Source: Tenrec ecaudatus
Lineage: Eukaryota > Chordata > Mammalia > Afrosoricida > Tenrecidae
NCBI RefSeq assembly: GCF_050624435.1
Contig: NC_134537.1
Location: forward strand, 119,959,586-120,023,585
Direction: 5' to 3'
DNA length: 64,000 nucleotides
Positions 1 through 12,427 of the stretch are shown here, piece by piece (position 1 is the first letter of the stretch; every line of letters starts with the position of its first letter). The notes beneath the pieces were generated by a model. That model worked only from the letters and a program-made list of their open reading frames with translations, was not told where the DNA came from and searched no databases. The translations under genes and the position numbers were made by a program.

Positions 1-44
1 GAAACATGGAGTCAGCACCAATTTGATGGAAATGAACAATAGAG
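1..44 (+). repeat. AfroSINE 3' end fragment
   Basis: The window opens inside the 3' end of an AfroSINE: a 'gagtcagcaccaatttgatgg' like block matches the shared 'gagtcggaatcgactcgatgg' end of the family. Only the tail is present because the window begins here. Confidence 0.55.
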
Positions 45-65
45 GAAGGAAAGCCTCGGGTAATA

Positions 66-262
66 TCAACTACGGGCACATCCGGCTGCTAAACAAAGGT
101 TGGAAGTTTGAGTCCACCCAGAGTCAATTCAACAACAAAGCCCGGTGATCTACTTTTGGGAAGTCAGCCACTGAATGCCCAACGTCTAGGAAGCACAGTT
201 CTACTTTGACCCACCGGAAGTCACCAGGACGTAGAATGAGCTCCGTGGCGACGGGCGCTGGT
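66..262 (+). repeat. AfroSINE, long older subfamily
   Basis: The block reads through 'cggctgctaa', 'gttggaagtttgagtccacc' and 'gatctactttt' in the order seen in the long AfroSINE subfamily (tRNA-like head, then a body resembling RTE sequence). It ends near 'ggcgacggg'. It is more diverged than the copy that follows directly. Confidence 0.6.
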
Positions 263-283
263 AAAAGAAAGGTAAGCGCAGAC

Positions 284-482
284 TTGGGGTCTCGTGGCGA
301 TGAGGTTGAGTGCTAACTGCAAGGTCAGACATTTGAAACCACGAGCTTTTCCACGGGAGAAAGAGGGGCTTTTCTACTTCTGTGAAGAGTCACAGTCTCA
401 GAAACCCCCGCGGGCACCTCTCCCCTGCCTTCTAGGGCCACTAGGAGTCAGCATTGACTCGATGGCAGTGGGTGGCTGGTGA
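284..482 (+). repeat. AfroSINE
   Basis: A full-length tRNA-derived SINE. The head runs 'tgctaactgcaaggtcagac', then 'ccacgggagaaagaggggct', then 'gagtcacagtctcagaaacc', and the 3' end is 'cattgactcgatggcagtgg'. A 62-codon open frame inside it is only SINE sequence. Confidence 0.85.
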
Positions 483-3400
483 TGTAAAGGATAAAACTGA
501 AAATAATGTTTAGATATTAAAACAATATAATATCAACATATGATAAATGCACTACCTTTAAGCCTATTTATTCTATTTGCTTGGAACACTTTTCTGTAAG
601 ACTGGCCTCTGCAAATATATGCTGTCTGAACACATAATCCCACGTGCAGGTGACAGCACTGGATGCACGTTATTCCCCCACCGTTTCCCTGTTCTCTCTC
701 AAGATCCTCATCCAGCTTCCTGTCTGGGTCTCATGTTCCACTCATTTGTACAAATGAGAAATTCCATTAACTTCTTGGAACCTGTCCACTGGAGATTGTT
801 TGCAGATTATAGATCTTAGCCCAGAAGATCTTCTGCTCAGTTTTAAGTTTCAGATAACAATCGTGAAAGCTTTACTGATGGCAAAGAAATCCCTTTTTCT
901 TATACAAGGGAGAAGGGAATAATAGCCCAAATTAAGTTTTAATATGCCTATTTAAACAAATAAAGGGAATAATGGCATTTGTTGCTTAGTAAAGTTTCTA
1001 TTTCTTCTCAGTGGCTAGCTATTATCAGAAACTGTCTACTTCCTATGACTAAAATTATTTCTGTCCAAGTTTACTGATATTTTTGAAAGGACTTTGAGTT
1101 CAAAATAATGTAGTACAAAGGTCACTACTAATCCTTCCTTTAAGAGTGTATTTATAGAAAGGATATTGCAAATGTTTTGTGAGAATTGTGATTTTCAAAG
1201 AAAATCTCCTTATACAATAAAATCCAAAGTGAGTTTTTTTCATGAAATTGAATTTTAAAGTTTATGAGTTTAATAATAACTGCTCTTTAAAATAGGAATC
1301 ATAGAGCATGTAGGTGAAAAATAAATGTTCACTTATCCAGCACACATTTGATACCTAGGTCTTGTTGAGAGCATTCCACTTGCTGCATCCTGTGTTCAAA
1401 CATTTAAAGGGACAGGGGCCTCAGGAATTTCAGAAGAAGGCTCCTGGAGATGACTGATGTCTCCTCAGTCACACTGAAGGTCAAGCTGAATGAGTCCCCT
1501 TCCTCCCCACTGAGCTGTCTCCTACTACACGCTCCCTCTTCTCCACCTGGTCCACATTGGACACGGTCCTTGCATCCTGGCTGTGCTCCTCTGAATGAAA
1601 GTTTCATCTTTTCCTCTCGCGTGGCTTGATTTTACCGGGCTTGACTTTTAGTGCTACTGTACAAGCAATTAACAGAATGTAAAAGGTCAATGGAAAACAG
1701 ATCATAAGCAGGCTCTGGAAATACCAACACCCCAGAAGCCAGCTTTGGAATGTGCAGGGTGACCCCATAGGCCCTTTGACCGCAGCCAATTATTAGGTAG
1801 TTTATGAGAGTTCAAACAGCATTCATCAGACTGACAGGGGCAAAAAAGGAAAGAAAAGCAACTTCCTGTCCTTGTATACACATTTGTTGTTGTTTTCCTA
1901 CAAGGAGTTTTGTTTCGTCTTTTTCGTTGCTTCGGCAGTAAATGAAGCAATAACCAAGGGCACGCGTTTTGAGTAAGCAATCCAATTGTTTCACTCTCTC
2001 TGGCTCATTTGTTTCACCCTGCATCCCAAACCATTTTTAAAAGATAGGTAAATTGCTCTGGGCATATGGTTTCTCAAAGGAAGGCAAAAAAAGGGTTGGG
2101 TAATATTGTTGCCAGAAGACAGATTATTCAAGTACAGCAGATGACATCTAGTGTATCCCCCAAGGGACTTTGGATTTGCCCCAAGGGTTGAAAGCAGCTG
2201 GTACCCATCTTCAAAGTGGCCTCCCTGAATGATAGCACCTTCAGTCTTAAGGTATTTCAAATTGAACTGGCTATTTTCCAACCTGAAACAGGAGATATAT
2301 TCAATAATTACTTGTCTTTTTCACATCATATAACAATTTAATGTGACTTGCTGGGTTAAAAATGGCATAGAAAATAAAATGTTGCTTTTATTCCCCCTTT
2401 CTCTCCGATAGAATCACCTTGTGAAGATGTTGCTTTTATTCAGAACAGTGAATCTGCACTTCCCTGTTCAGCATCTCCCTAATGGACCTTCCAACTAGTG
2501 TACTCTGGTATGTAGCTGATCCCTCATTAACCGTGACACCTTCAGGAGAAAGCGTCTCACCACACGCTTTAGTATTTTACTCTTCAATATATTCTATTAC
2601 TCGTGAAAGTACCAAGAAATAGGATTTAAAATTTTATTGTCAAGTGAAACATACTTATCAAATATATGACGGTCTTAAGGTAAAACAGTGGATTAATTTT
2701 TATCCCCCCCCTCGTTGGAAGGCATTCACTTAAGCTTTCTAAGTAATGAAATGATTTATTTATCATTGTTAATTAATGGCATCTGTTTTAAAAAGAACAA
2801 CATGACTCACTCATTGCCTAAAAATAATTATGACAACACTAATACATTTCACCGTGGCCCTGATTTCCTCCTCCGGCCCCTAAGCCTCCTATTTCCTGGG
2901 CGCTATAAAGCCAGAGTTCCTGCATTGGCTTTTCTGCAAGTTGTTTTTCTCTCTTTCCCACAGTTCCCTGAGGTGGCTGTCTATGCACCTAAATGTGAAT
3001 AATTGTCTTGACGAGACTGAAGTAAAATAAATGAGATGGCTAAAATTCATTTTTATCTCATAAACGTTACACCTTGTCAATTAAAACAAATATTCCTTTC
3101 CCATGCCAAGAAAACATTTTCTGTTACATTCGCAATCTGCTCCGACTGCCACCGGGTACAAGGAAAACCACAAACAGATGGGAATCAGTAAATGGCAATT
3201 TCAACTAGAACAGGCTATCTGAATAACAAATGGAAAACGCATTCTTTGAGTTATCTTAGCAGGCAAACATGATTATGAGAGATATTTGAGATCTTGCTTT
3301 ATTGATTCTGAGGATGAGATTTGGGTTTGGATACCAAAGAAAAACAAAAATAGCATACACTTACATGTATACATATACATAATAAATATTACACTAATCT

Positions 3401-3539
3401 GTACCCTTTATCTCATATGTTACTCAAAGCAAAAGTTGCTAAAACAATTATTTTTTTAGTCAGAAATATTTGGAGATGTCAAGTAAAGACATCTGAAGCA
3501 AAGTACATGTAGACCTGTAGCTGAAGAGCCAACACTGCC
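483..3539. other. Unannotated AT-rich interval
   Basis: I see no convincing gene or recognised repeat here. Small open frames (61-96 codons) lack codon structure or similarity that I recognise. The part around 2.86-3.08 kb is locally GC-richer, with a TATA-like 'cgctataaag' and later ATTA-rich text, and could be a conserved noncoding element, but nothing in the sequence proves it. Confidence 0.5.
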
Positions 3540-4009
3540 ATCAGGGATTTAATTCAATTCCTCAGGAGGGAACACCTTGGTCCTTGACTTCCCACGAGAA
3601 AGAATTCACGCTGAAGCCTGCTTTGTGATTCAAGTGAGTTTTTATAAAGGACAGAGCAGTTTCAGGTTTTACACAGGCCCCCTCAGGGCACTGCACACCC
3701 ACATGTGGCCACCTGTGGTCCTAGAAGCACCAGCATGGCCCCGCCCAGGAGCAGCTGGAAAAGAGGGCGGTCCGCTTCTGGTTTTTCAGGCCCTCCCCTG
3801 GGAGGCATGGTCAATGGTACTGATTGACCCCATTGGCTGAATTAAGGCCACCTGGCCTAGACTGGAGTCCTCCCAGATGTACTGGCTTCCTGTCTGGAAT
3901 GTGAGCATACCCTCTAGCCTTGAGCAGTTTCCAACTTCTTGTAAGGGTGGGAGGAAAGGCCTTGGCATGTAGAGGACAATCTGTGGTTTCTGCCTCTAGC
4001 TACCTAACA
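3540..4009 (-). mobile_element. Probable class I endogenous retrovirus LTR (solo)
   Basis: On the minus strand the block would begin TGTTAGGTAGC (4009 downward), contain GC-rich promoter-like text and a 'ttataaaaactc' box near 3640, and continue into a U5-like 'gtgaattctttctcgtggga'. That layout resembles gammaretrovirus-type (ERV1) LTRs. No clean 4 bp target duplication was found, so the boundaries are approximate. There is no associated internal region. Confidence 0.4.
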
Positions 4010-4094
4010 GGGCCTTTGGCTTATGAGCAGTAGAAGTCTCGCCATACATGCTACAAACTGGGTTGAATCCCAGCCAGTGCTCCTCAGGAACAAC

Positions 4095-4326
4095 CAGAAC
4101 CTGTCTGTCAGTGGCAGCTTGCATGTTGCTGGGATGTTGGACTAAGAAAGACCAGGAAGAAAGGCCTAGCAATCTACTTTTGAAAATCATCCGGTTAAAA
4201 GCTTATAGATCATACCTGTCTGATTTGCACTAAATCACGGGATGACATAAGACCTTGCAGAGGTTTGTTTCATTCATGGGGGCCAGCACGGCATCAGCCT
4301 GAGTCGATGACAGCTAATGGCAACAA
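4095..4326 (+). mobile_element. RTE LINE copy with internal deletion (5' and 3' ends joined)
   Basis: The left part ('cagcttgcatgttgctggga', 'gaaaggcctagcaatctac') resembles the RTE/BovB 5' region. The right part ('cctgagtcgatgacagctaa') resembles the RTE 3' end. Nothing of the endonuclease or reverse transcriptase lies between them. It looks like a SINE-like derivative made of LINE ends, either by deletion or as a short nonautonomous family. Confidence 0.45.
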
Positions 4327-4417
4327 TCGTCTAACAATGACTTTAACCTCACTTTTAATAAGACATTATCTTAGTGGGCAAACACTGTGATTTTTCTCTT
4401 CTAAAAGCACTGACAAA

Positions 4418-4622
4418 GAGCCCTGGCAACTTACTGGCTACTTACTGAGCTACTAACCATAAGGACAGCTCTTCAAACCCACCAGTTTCTCCACCAGAAA
4501 AAGAGGAGGCTGTCTACTCCCTTGAAGATTTAAAGTCACAAAAAATTGAAAGGGGTAGCCCCACTCTGTCCTCCAGGGCTGTTGAACTGAGATCAACTTG
4601 ATGGCTGTGAGTTGTGTTTTGT
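4418..4622 (+). repeat. AfroSINE
   Basis: The head 'agccctggcaactta' and 'gctactaaccataaggac', the middle 'gaggaggctgtctactccc' and the tail 'gatcaacttgatggctgtga' follow the AfroSINE order. A (GTTT)n run follows as its simple-repeat tail. Confidence 0.75.
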
Positions 4623-4641
4623 TTGTTTGTTTGTTTGTTTG
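4611..4641 (+). repeat. (GTTT)n simple repeat
   Basis: Several GTTT units in tandem directly after the SINE 3' end, consistent with the tail of that insertion. Confidence 0.85.
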
Positions 4642-5755
4642 ACAAGTACAAACTAGCAGCCTTGAATGTGGTGCCCAGAGCAAGGTTAGGTCACACCACC
4701 AGAGAAGAGGAAGTTGGCTTCAAGGTGGAAATCTGAGTAAAGGAAAGTTCTGACCTCTCTCAAGAGAAAACAATGAAGACCACCTGTTTTGATGCCACCT
4801 TTACTACCTGTTCTTTAATCCTTACCAAATAGGCTGCCTCTTGCTCCTTTAAATTGGTCTTTCATTCTGCCCAGTATTTGCATTAAAATGGTAATAGCAA
4901 AAAAAGTACATCCCAGAATACCATTCAGGGATGGTAAGAAGGGTAAACAAACAAACCATGGGGAGATACTTCCAGTTTGGGGATTTTTCCAGTTCACCTA
5001 TATTTCCATAAATATTTCAGGTTTGGTATTTTTAGAAACAAAGAGAGCTTGTTGTCACTGCATTGACTGATAATGACCCAAATTCCTCCCTTCTCTTTTA
5101 ATTAGAGAGATATGCATCTGGGAGAAGGGACTTGGCAAGAGAAAGCAGGTTCAAAAGAAAGAACCACATGAGGACAATTAAGCTAAGATTCGCTAGGCTT
5201 CTGAAATTTTTCAGTGATTTCCATGCCAAAAAACACAATCCACTTATCTGAGTCAGTTTTGACTGACATCAAATGTATGAGGCTGGGTTGGCTAGTGAAA
5301 CAAAAGCAGTGATGTTTGTATGTGTTACGTATACAGACAAAATTAGAGAAGAATGAAGACCCTTCCAGTTCAACTCTCTGAATGTCATGATAAGCTGGAA
5401 GCTTCTGATTTCCATAGCTAGGTGCAGGGTCTGGTGAACCAGACAGCAGGACGACCATAGGCTGGTGGATGCAGAATAAAGTGAATCCAAAGTGCGCAAT
5501 CAGCAGATGACTCCTGGGATCAGCAGGAGGTCTCTAAACCAGATGCAGGATCCAGATCCAGCAGAAGGGTCACACTTTGCAGTGCGATCTGCTGACAAAG
5601 GAGCAGGCCCCACTGGGAAACTGAAAACCAGGAAGAGGAGGCATGCTGACAAATTCTCAATGCTCATCATTAAGAGTCTGGGAGACAGACTCTGGTGGAG
5701 GAAGGCCTTCATGTTCATGAGCTGGAGATGATTCCCAGTCACATTCTCCTAATTA

Positions 5756-6370
5756 AATGTTATTCCCCATAATGCCCACCCACCCCTCCACCCCCACCCC
5801 CATAAGAATGCCAATTCTAAGATGCCATTTGCAAGCACATGGCTGCTACTGTATCCTTGAATGTTGGCTGCTGCAAGGTTGTCTGACAGCCTTCAAGAGC
5901 CATCAGACCACCCCTCCCTTCTGATAAGGATCAAAGATTGCTCCCCTGGAGCTCACCAATACCTAAGGTCCAGCCAGCCCAGGGACCACCAAGCTTAAGC
6001 CACCACCATAACTCTAGAGCCAGCCTGTCTTGCCTTCCTGTCACATGCATATCCCTAGTACATCCCCTTCCTGTTAGGTGTCTGCCTCTAGTACAGCCCC
6101 TTCCTGTTACATATGGGCTTACTGGGGCTTGCTAGCTCGAGACTATAGAAGCATCTCAGAGAATACATTAGCGCTCGCGCGCTCTCTTGATCCTGCCATG
6201 GGAACAGATGAGCATTTGCATGCCTTGTCTAATGTAAAATGCCTTGTCTGCAATTTACCCTTCAATTACACAACTGTCCTTAGGATGGGAGCCATTCAGT
6301 GGTGGAGGCTGGTCTCCCACACCGCCCCTCCAAGGAGTCTTTCTTCCGATTGCATCAAGAAGATGATCTA
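5756..6370 (+). mobile_element. Probable class I endogenous retrovirus LTR
   Basis: The block starts near TGTTATTCCCC. It has repeated 'ccccttcctgtta' enhancer-like motifs (about 6030-6113), a TATA-like 'gactatagaagc' near 6140, and then a CpG-rich stretch 'gcgctcgcgcgctc' (6171-6184) like the start of R/U5 in gammaretroviral LTRs. No matching partner LTR, primer-binding site or clean target duplication was recognised, so the class and ends are uncertain. Confidence 0.42.
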
Positions 6371-6596
6371 ATCAAGGGGGCTGCAAGCTGTCTCACAGCT
6401 GTCTGCTTAGGGTTGTTTATGTTCATTTCGATCCCATCATGTAGTCATTACATTGTGTCCAGTCACCTCATGAAGGAATTACTGCCAAACTACGGAGAAC
6501 CCTTGCCCAGCCAAAGTGACAAAGAACCGATCACAGCAACCTGTCAGAGTAACACTGTCTTCAAAGAAGCACTGCTATTTGTTGTCATGAAAGAGC

Positions 6597-6846
6597 TGGT
6601 AGATTCAAACCACCAACCTCTTAGCTAGCAGCGGAGCACTCGCATAATCAAACCAACCTAAACACACTGTCACTGAGTAGATTCTGACTCATCATGACTA
6701 TAGAACAGGGTAGAACTACCCCTGGGTGTTTCTGAGACAGTCACTGGTATAGAAAGTCTTGTCTTGTCTTGCTCCCTCGGATTGAGTAGTGGTTTCGAAA
6801 TGCTACCCTTGCACTTCAATGTGTAGCCAGTACGCCGCCAGGGCTC
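6597..6846 (-). repeat. Two adjacent AfroSINE pieces
   Basis: A short head fragment (about 6597-6648, 'gattcaaaccaccaacctc') is followed by a fuller copy (about 6650-6846). The fuller copy is read on the minus strand from 'gccagggctc' at its high end to 'tgagtagattctgactcatc' at its low end. Confidence 0.65.
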
Positions 6847-6859
6847 AGGTCTGCAATTC

Positions 6860-9740
6860 CCTTCATCTTCTCTTCCTCTTGTCTCCCTTCCTCAGGGTTC
6901 TGGAACGAGAGAACAGCTATCATTGCAGCAACCAAAGTAAAACAAATATCCGTTTTTCCCTAGGAATTTTTGTTTGTTTTCAGAAGGAAGACTGCTAGCA
7001 ACATATATTCAAGTTATGAGTGGTTCCTTATTCTCATTAATCTTTAAAAGTGATTTATATATTCATTTGAAGCAATAAAACACAACATAAAATGAAGATT
7101 CCTCCCAGTGAGATTTAAAATATCAATGTAAAGGATTTAGAAATTAGGTAGGTACTGATTGCTCTTCAACCATTTAATCAACAAAAGATAAATTGGAGAA
7201 AACACAAAGTTTTCTTAACGACAATTTGATGAAGAACTTTAGAGAATATTTTTCCCAACATAATCTTTGAACAGATAATCATAATCATGTATTTTATATT
7301 CAAAATCATCATCATCATCAACACTAGAAAATAACATTCATCAAGCTTGTCTTTGCATATACTTGTCAATGCTAAGATTAGGGGAACAGAGTCCCTGATT
7401 CCCTTTGCAGCTCTCTTGATGTTTAATGCCCCCCTTTTCACAAGTCTCCCTTCATCCATCCCAGGGGCTCACTCTCCTTAATGCTGTTTCCTGCTCCACA
7501 AAAGCTCTCTCAGCTCCTTAACAATCTTCTTGAGTCCCTCACTATACTTTGCTCTAATGTGCAAGAGCTCATGCTAAGCCTAACTGTACCTCATAACTGT
7601 TAATGAACAGGCAACCTTTATTACATTTTAGGAGCCTCCTTATGTTCATATAATATTTTGGTAACAGTCCACCCGGGAATCATGTACTATACTACACATG
7701 AGATAATGCTTTTTCTAGAATCCTCTCCTATACCGTTAGACTGTATATTCACAGGCTCGCATAGCTTGCAAGGACTCTCAATACTAGGCTCTACAAGATG
7801 TTTTAATTGGTAGGCAAAATAGGCACACACACTGCAGGCATTGCATATGAGCAGGAGCACTCCCCTACACCAATCTGCAGGGGGGTTTAGATAATCTTGC
7901 TAGATCGATCATGATCAATAAAGTGACAGAAATCATCCATGTCTTGGGCACTTTTCCACAAGCCTATGATAGCTCCATGACTGTAGCTCTCTAATTTTCA
8001 TGCCTGAAGAAAATGTTTTGTTTATGGTCTTCTGAGACCCATACTCAATTCTTCTTTGTATATGAATTTGTTTCTTTATTTTCCTAAGTTAGCCAGGGGC
8101 AAGTGTTGCCTTTATTCCAAGACAAAAGATAAAACTAAATACCTAGTACTACAAAATTTTCTTTTTATTTTTTCTCATTATGCCTATAACATTATTTTTT
8201 CTGTGTATCTACAAAAACAGAATAATCAAAAATAGGTACATAAATGGGATTATGGAACATATTATATTATCTAGATTGTGGAAAACTGTGTAAAATGGCC
8301 TTTCCTGATTTTTCGTGTTATTTATGAAACAATTTTCTCCCTTACCTCATAGTTCCTGTTCGTGTTATTTATGAAACAATTTTCTGGGTTCTTACCTCAT
8401 AGTTCCTGTCTCTTTACTTCTTTGCTACTGTTTGAGGATTTCACTTGTTTTCATCCCTTTGTCCAGTTCAGAAGAATGATTACGTAGTTTCACTTGGGCT
8501 TCCTCTTGCTGGATCTAGAAGAAAGTGTCCACCAAAGTCATGCTCTGATCATAAGAGGAGACTTCTCTACATCCCTTATTTTTAAAACATACAAGAACCC
8601 GTCTACTAAGCACAGAAACTTCTTGCTAACACTTGGTGGTCAAATGAAATTAATTGCTTACAGCTCTTAGACCCATTTCCCTGCAATTCCCACCAAATGA
8701 CCAGGTGGGAACAATAAGGCGTAGAGGACTCTAACTTGGGGATTGGTTAGTCGTGCCATTCTTCTGTGTATGATTCTCACCCCAGACAGAGAAGAAGGGA
8801 AACCAGCTGAGAACATGAGAGAGCCCTGCTAGACGCCACTGCGGCAGCTGAGGTGCTAAGGGCCCCACAGTAGCCATGCCTAAACAGAGCAAAGGAGACA
8901 GGGGCGAGCATGGCACAGAGGTAGGTAGGGTTCCTGACCTAACTAATAAGTCAGAGGCCCAGGCACTGTGTGGCTGGGAGGCGGAGGACAAAAGAGTCTT
9001 GGTAAGGGACTGAGAAGGGATGCTGCTGCCGTCAAAAGGACCGCACCCCTTCCATGTTGTATCCTGTTAACAACATCCCTAATAGCCTGAGAAAAATGAG
9101 GGTTGTTGGTGAGTTCTGCGTTGGCCCTGCAACAGATCATCAAACCCAGCGAAGCAGTAGAGTGCTTTGGGAGAAACGGTTGGTGTCAGAAAAGGATAAC
9201 GAAGGATGGAGAGTGGAGGAAAGTTTGACCTCTGCCTTACGTCAATAAACCTCGGACTGATGTGGAGTTGGACTCCCCAACTCCTGCTATTGAAGCTGGA
9301 GGAAATCTGATGTGGCCCCCTCTACTGTGTCCGCACCCCTCTTCTTGTGTACGCTGGTCATAAATCATAATACACCCCTAAGGAATTACGGCAGTCTTTC
9401 TTCGACTTTGCTGATGTCATTCTCTGTCCCCACCCCCTTGAATCAGGACACCTAAGGACAGTCATGGTAGAAGGAGAGAGAGGATACAAAAATCTAACCT
9501 ACCAAGCAACATACTATACAAAACAGTAGATTATATGGGATCATTTTATGCAGAATAACAATCAAATTTTAATAGTAAAGAAGCCCATAGCGCAACCCCA
9601 TCGTTATCGTTTCCTGAACTTCGTGGCCAACAGCAATACTTTGTATACATGGTCAATTTTCACATTCTTAATTATGACACTCAAGAATGCTTCATGAAGA
9701 CGCATCATTTCAAAAAGTTAAGAAAAGGAAATCTGGAGGT
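6860..9740. other. Unannotated interval with one small tandem repeat
   Basis: No gene is recognised. It contains a short (ATC)n run near 7302-7321 and a 47 bp tandem duplication (listed separately). The stretch 8740-9420 has an AATAAA in 'gtcaataaacctcgg' (9241 on) followed by pyrimidine-rich text, and could be an old LTR, but I could not define ends. Confidence 0.4.
8314..8412 (+). repeat. 47 bp tandem duplication, two copies
   Basis: 'cgtgttatttatgaaacaat' begins at 8314 and again at 8361. Both copies continue into 'ttacctcatagttcctgt', the second with a small internal insertion. The high identity suggests a fairly recent local duplication. Confidence 0.9.
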
Positions 9741-9762
9741 TATTAATATCTACTCCACCGCT

Positions 9763-11700
9763 TGTCTGTCAGTTTGTCATACTTTGGTGGCTTGCGTGTT
9801 GTTGTGTGCTGGAAGCTATGTCCACTGGCATTTCAAATGCCAACAAGGTGAACACGTTTCAGCAGAAGTTCCTAGATGAAGAACAGACTATGAAGAAGGA
9901 ATCATATCAACGTTGAAGGAAGTAGCCACTGAAAGCCTTATCATAACGTGGAAATAATGTCAGATGCTAACGGCCAAATTAAAAGAAGGAGAATGTTGTT
10001 GGAGATAGTGCTGGAGGGCAGGTCCCTAGGGTCAGAATTCTCGAAATGTGATTGAAGAAGAGCTACTTTCTCAAAGTAGAGTCAACCACACTGCCGAAGG
10101 TGGAGTAAACCTCAGGGGATGGATTCTTTATGATATTCATTTGCTGATGGAGAACAGGTCAAGGTAAGAAGAAACACCTGCAAAAATCTACTAACAAGAA
10201 GAACATGGAATGTATCATGTATGAATCTAGTCAAAAGGTAGTCAAAAATGAAATGGAATGCATAAAGATCAGTACCTTAGGCATTAGTCAGCTGAAATAA
10301 GCCAGAATTGGCCATTTTGAACCAGAAAATCACATATTTTACTATGCTGGGAATGACACATCAAGAGGAATGGCTTCTCATCTATTGTTAAAAATGACAT
10401 TCCAAAATCAATCTTGAAGTACCATGCTGTCTGTGATAGGATTATATAGATCCGTCTTCAGGAAAGTCAATCAATACAACTATTCAAATTTGTGTACCAA
10501 CCACAAAGGTTCGTGGTAAAGAAATTGGAGAATTCTAACAAAAATTTTAATAGGAAATTGATCAGCCATGCAATCCAGATGCATTTATAATTACTGATGA
10601 TTGGAAGGAAAACCAAAAAGGAGACCGCTTTCAGTATAGGTTAAATTGTAAGAACTCAGAGGGAGAAATATCAAGGCTTGAGTTGCAATATTGAAAGATT
10701 TTATGGCCCAAATATTGGATGATTACAGGAAACACAAGAGAAGAAGGACAGAATAGCTAGAAGCACTGTAACCAAAAGAACTAGTGGACATCCCGCCATT
10801 TCAAGAGGTAGCATGGGAGCAAGAACCAATGGGGCTGAAGAACGAGGTGCAAGCGGTACTGGGATCATTACCCAAAAGCGCAGCTCCTTGATCAATGGCT
10901 GACCAAATGAAATGGGTTAAGAAGCTGATGAAGCATTAAAAACACTCACTTGTCTATGCCAGGAAATTCAGAAGACAGCTACTTGACCAACTGATTGGAA
11001 GAGATCCATATTTGTACCCATTCCAAAGACGGATGACACAACAGAATGCTCAAATGATATGACAATATCATTGATATCACATGGAAGTAAAATTTTGTGT
11101 AACGATCCCCCAACAATGGTAGCAGCAGTACATTGGATCCCCCAACAGTACATTGTTGGATCCCCCAGCAATGGTTGCAGCAGTACATTGACAGGTGCTG
11201 CCATGGGTTCAGGCAAGTTTCAGATGAGTATGTGGAACCAGGGATATCATTACATATGTCAGCTGGATCTGGACTCAATGCAGAAAATACCAGAACTATG
11301 TTTACTTGTCTCTTATTGACTATGCCAAGGTATTTGACTATGTGGAGCATACCAAATTATGGTTAACCTTGAGAAGAACGGGAATTCCACATTTCATTAT
11401 GTTCATGTAAAATTTGTACAGGAATCAAGAGGAAGTTGTGTGAACAGAAAAAGGGCATACCTCATGGTTGAAAATCAGGAAAGGTGTGTGTCAGGGGTGT
11501 ATCTTCTCACCATACTTATTTAAAATGTATGTTGAACAAACCATGTGAGAAGATGGATTATATGAGGAAGAATGTGGCATCAGGATTGGAAGAAGGCTTA
11601 TTAACAATTTATAATATGCTGCCGACAACACGACCTTGCTTCACTTTATCTTGCCCTCATTGAAAAAGGAAAGAAAAACAACCAAATGGGCATTAGTAAT
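9763..11700 (+). mobile_element. RTE/BovB-type non-LTR retrotransposon, decayed
   Basis: This is a long plus-strand LINE remnant. It starts in the 5' region ('ggtggcttgcgtgttgttgt') and runs through the endonuclease part ('attactgatgattggaagg' near 10591, resembling the DWN motif). It reaches the reverse transcriptase, where 'attgactatgccaaggtatt' near 11316 encodes IDYAKVF, the RT motif A of this clade. 'tatgctgccgacaac' near 11611 is a damaged YADD motif. Many stops and frameshifts leave no usable frame. The copy lacks the shared 3' terminus. Confidence 0.75.
11107..11190 (+). repeat. Internal duplication in the RTE copy
   Basis: 'cagcagtacattg' and 'gatcccccaacagt' type segments are repeated two to three times within 85 bases. 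They break up the LINE sequence and look like a local tandem amplification. Confidence 0.75.
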
Positions 11701-12154
11701 AAAAAAAGTATTTTACTAGATTTCTATTGATAAACAAGGAGTGTAAAGAAAGGGTCAAACATGAGCAGCACAGAATTTCACTGCCCGTCAAATGTAAAAT
11801 GTGTATTAGATATTATGCTACATGAAGTCTTGCAAGAGACAAACAAGAGGATGGGATTAGGCATAAGAGGATTTTATTAGAGGCCACTCTTGTGAGAGAT
11901 CCTGTCCAGAGAATGGTGGGAGAAAGCATCACACTCTGTTGTCCAGTCTAAGGAAGGTCAGGGAAGTCTAGTGGGTAATCCTTGAGACTAAGTTGAATGG
12001 AAGAGAGTTATTGGAATTGAATAATAAGTCCAGTTCTGACTGGAGCACATTAGAAAATTCCAAAAGTGAGCTAGTATAGAGGTTTTGTTTGTAGATATAT
12101 TGATACATGTGAGGTGGCCTTTCAAAAATGTGTGGTTGATGTAACTAATTTCAA

Positions 12155-12352
12155 AACTCACTGCCATCAATTCAAGCTTGACTCAGCAACCCTATAAGAC
12201 CAGGTAGAGCTGCCCCTGTGGGGTTACCGAGACTACGCCTTTACACGAGGAGAAAGCCTCATCTTTCTCCCAAGAAGCAGCTAATGGTTTCAAACTGCCA
12301 ACTTTGTGTTTAGCAGCCCAATGTGTAGTCCACTATGCCACTAGGCTTCTAG
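12155..12352 (-). repeat. AfroSINE
   Basis: Reverse-oriented copy from 'ctcactgccatcaattcaag' (3' end) through 'cccctgtggggttaccgaga' to the head 'tatgccactaggcttct'. Confidence 0.75.
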
Positions 12353-12427
12353 GATTTTTTTTACATAAAATAATAATAAATTTAAGCAGAAGCAGCACAA
12401 ACAATATATTAACAGCCATTTGATGGC

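Noticed and set aside
284..360. tRNA-like sequence at SINE heads
   Set aside because: A degenerate tRNA-derived SINE promoter, not a tRNA gene. The acceptor stem and anticodon arm are not conserved.
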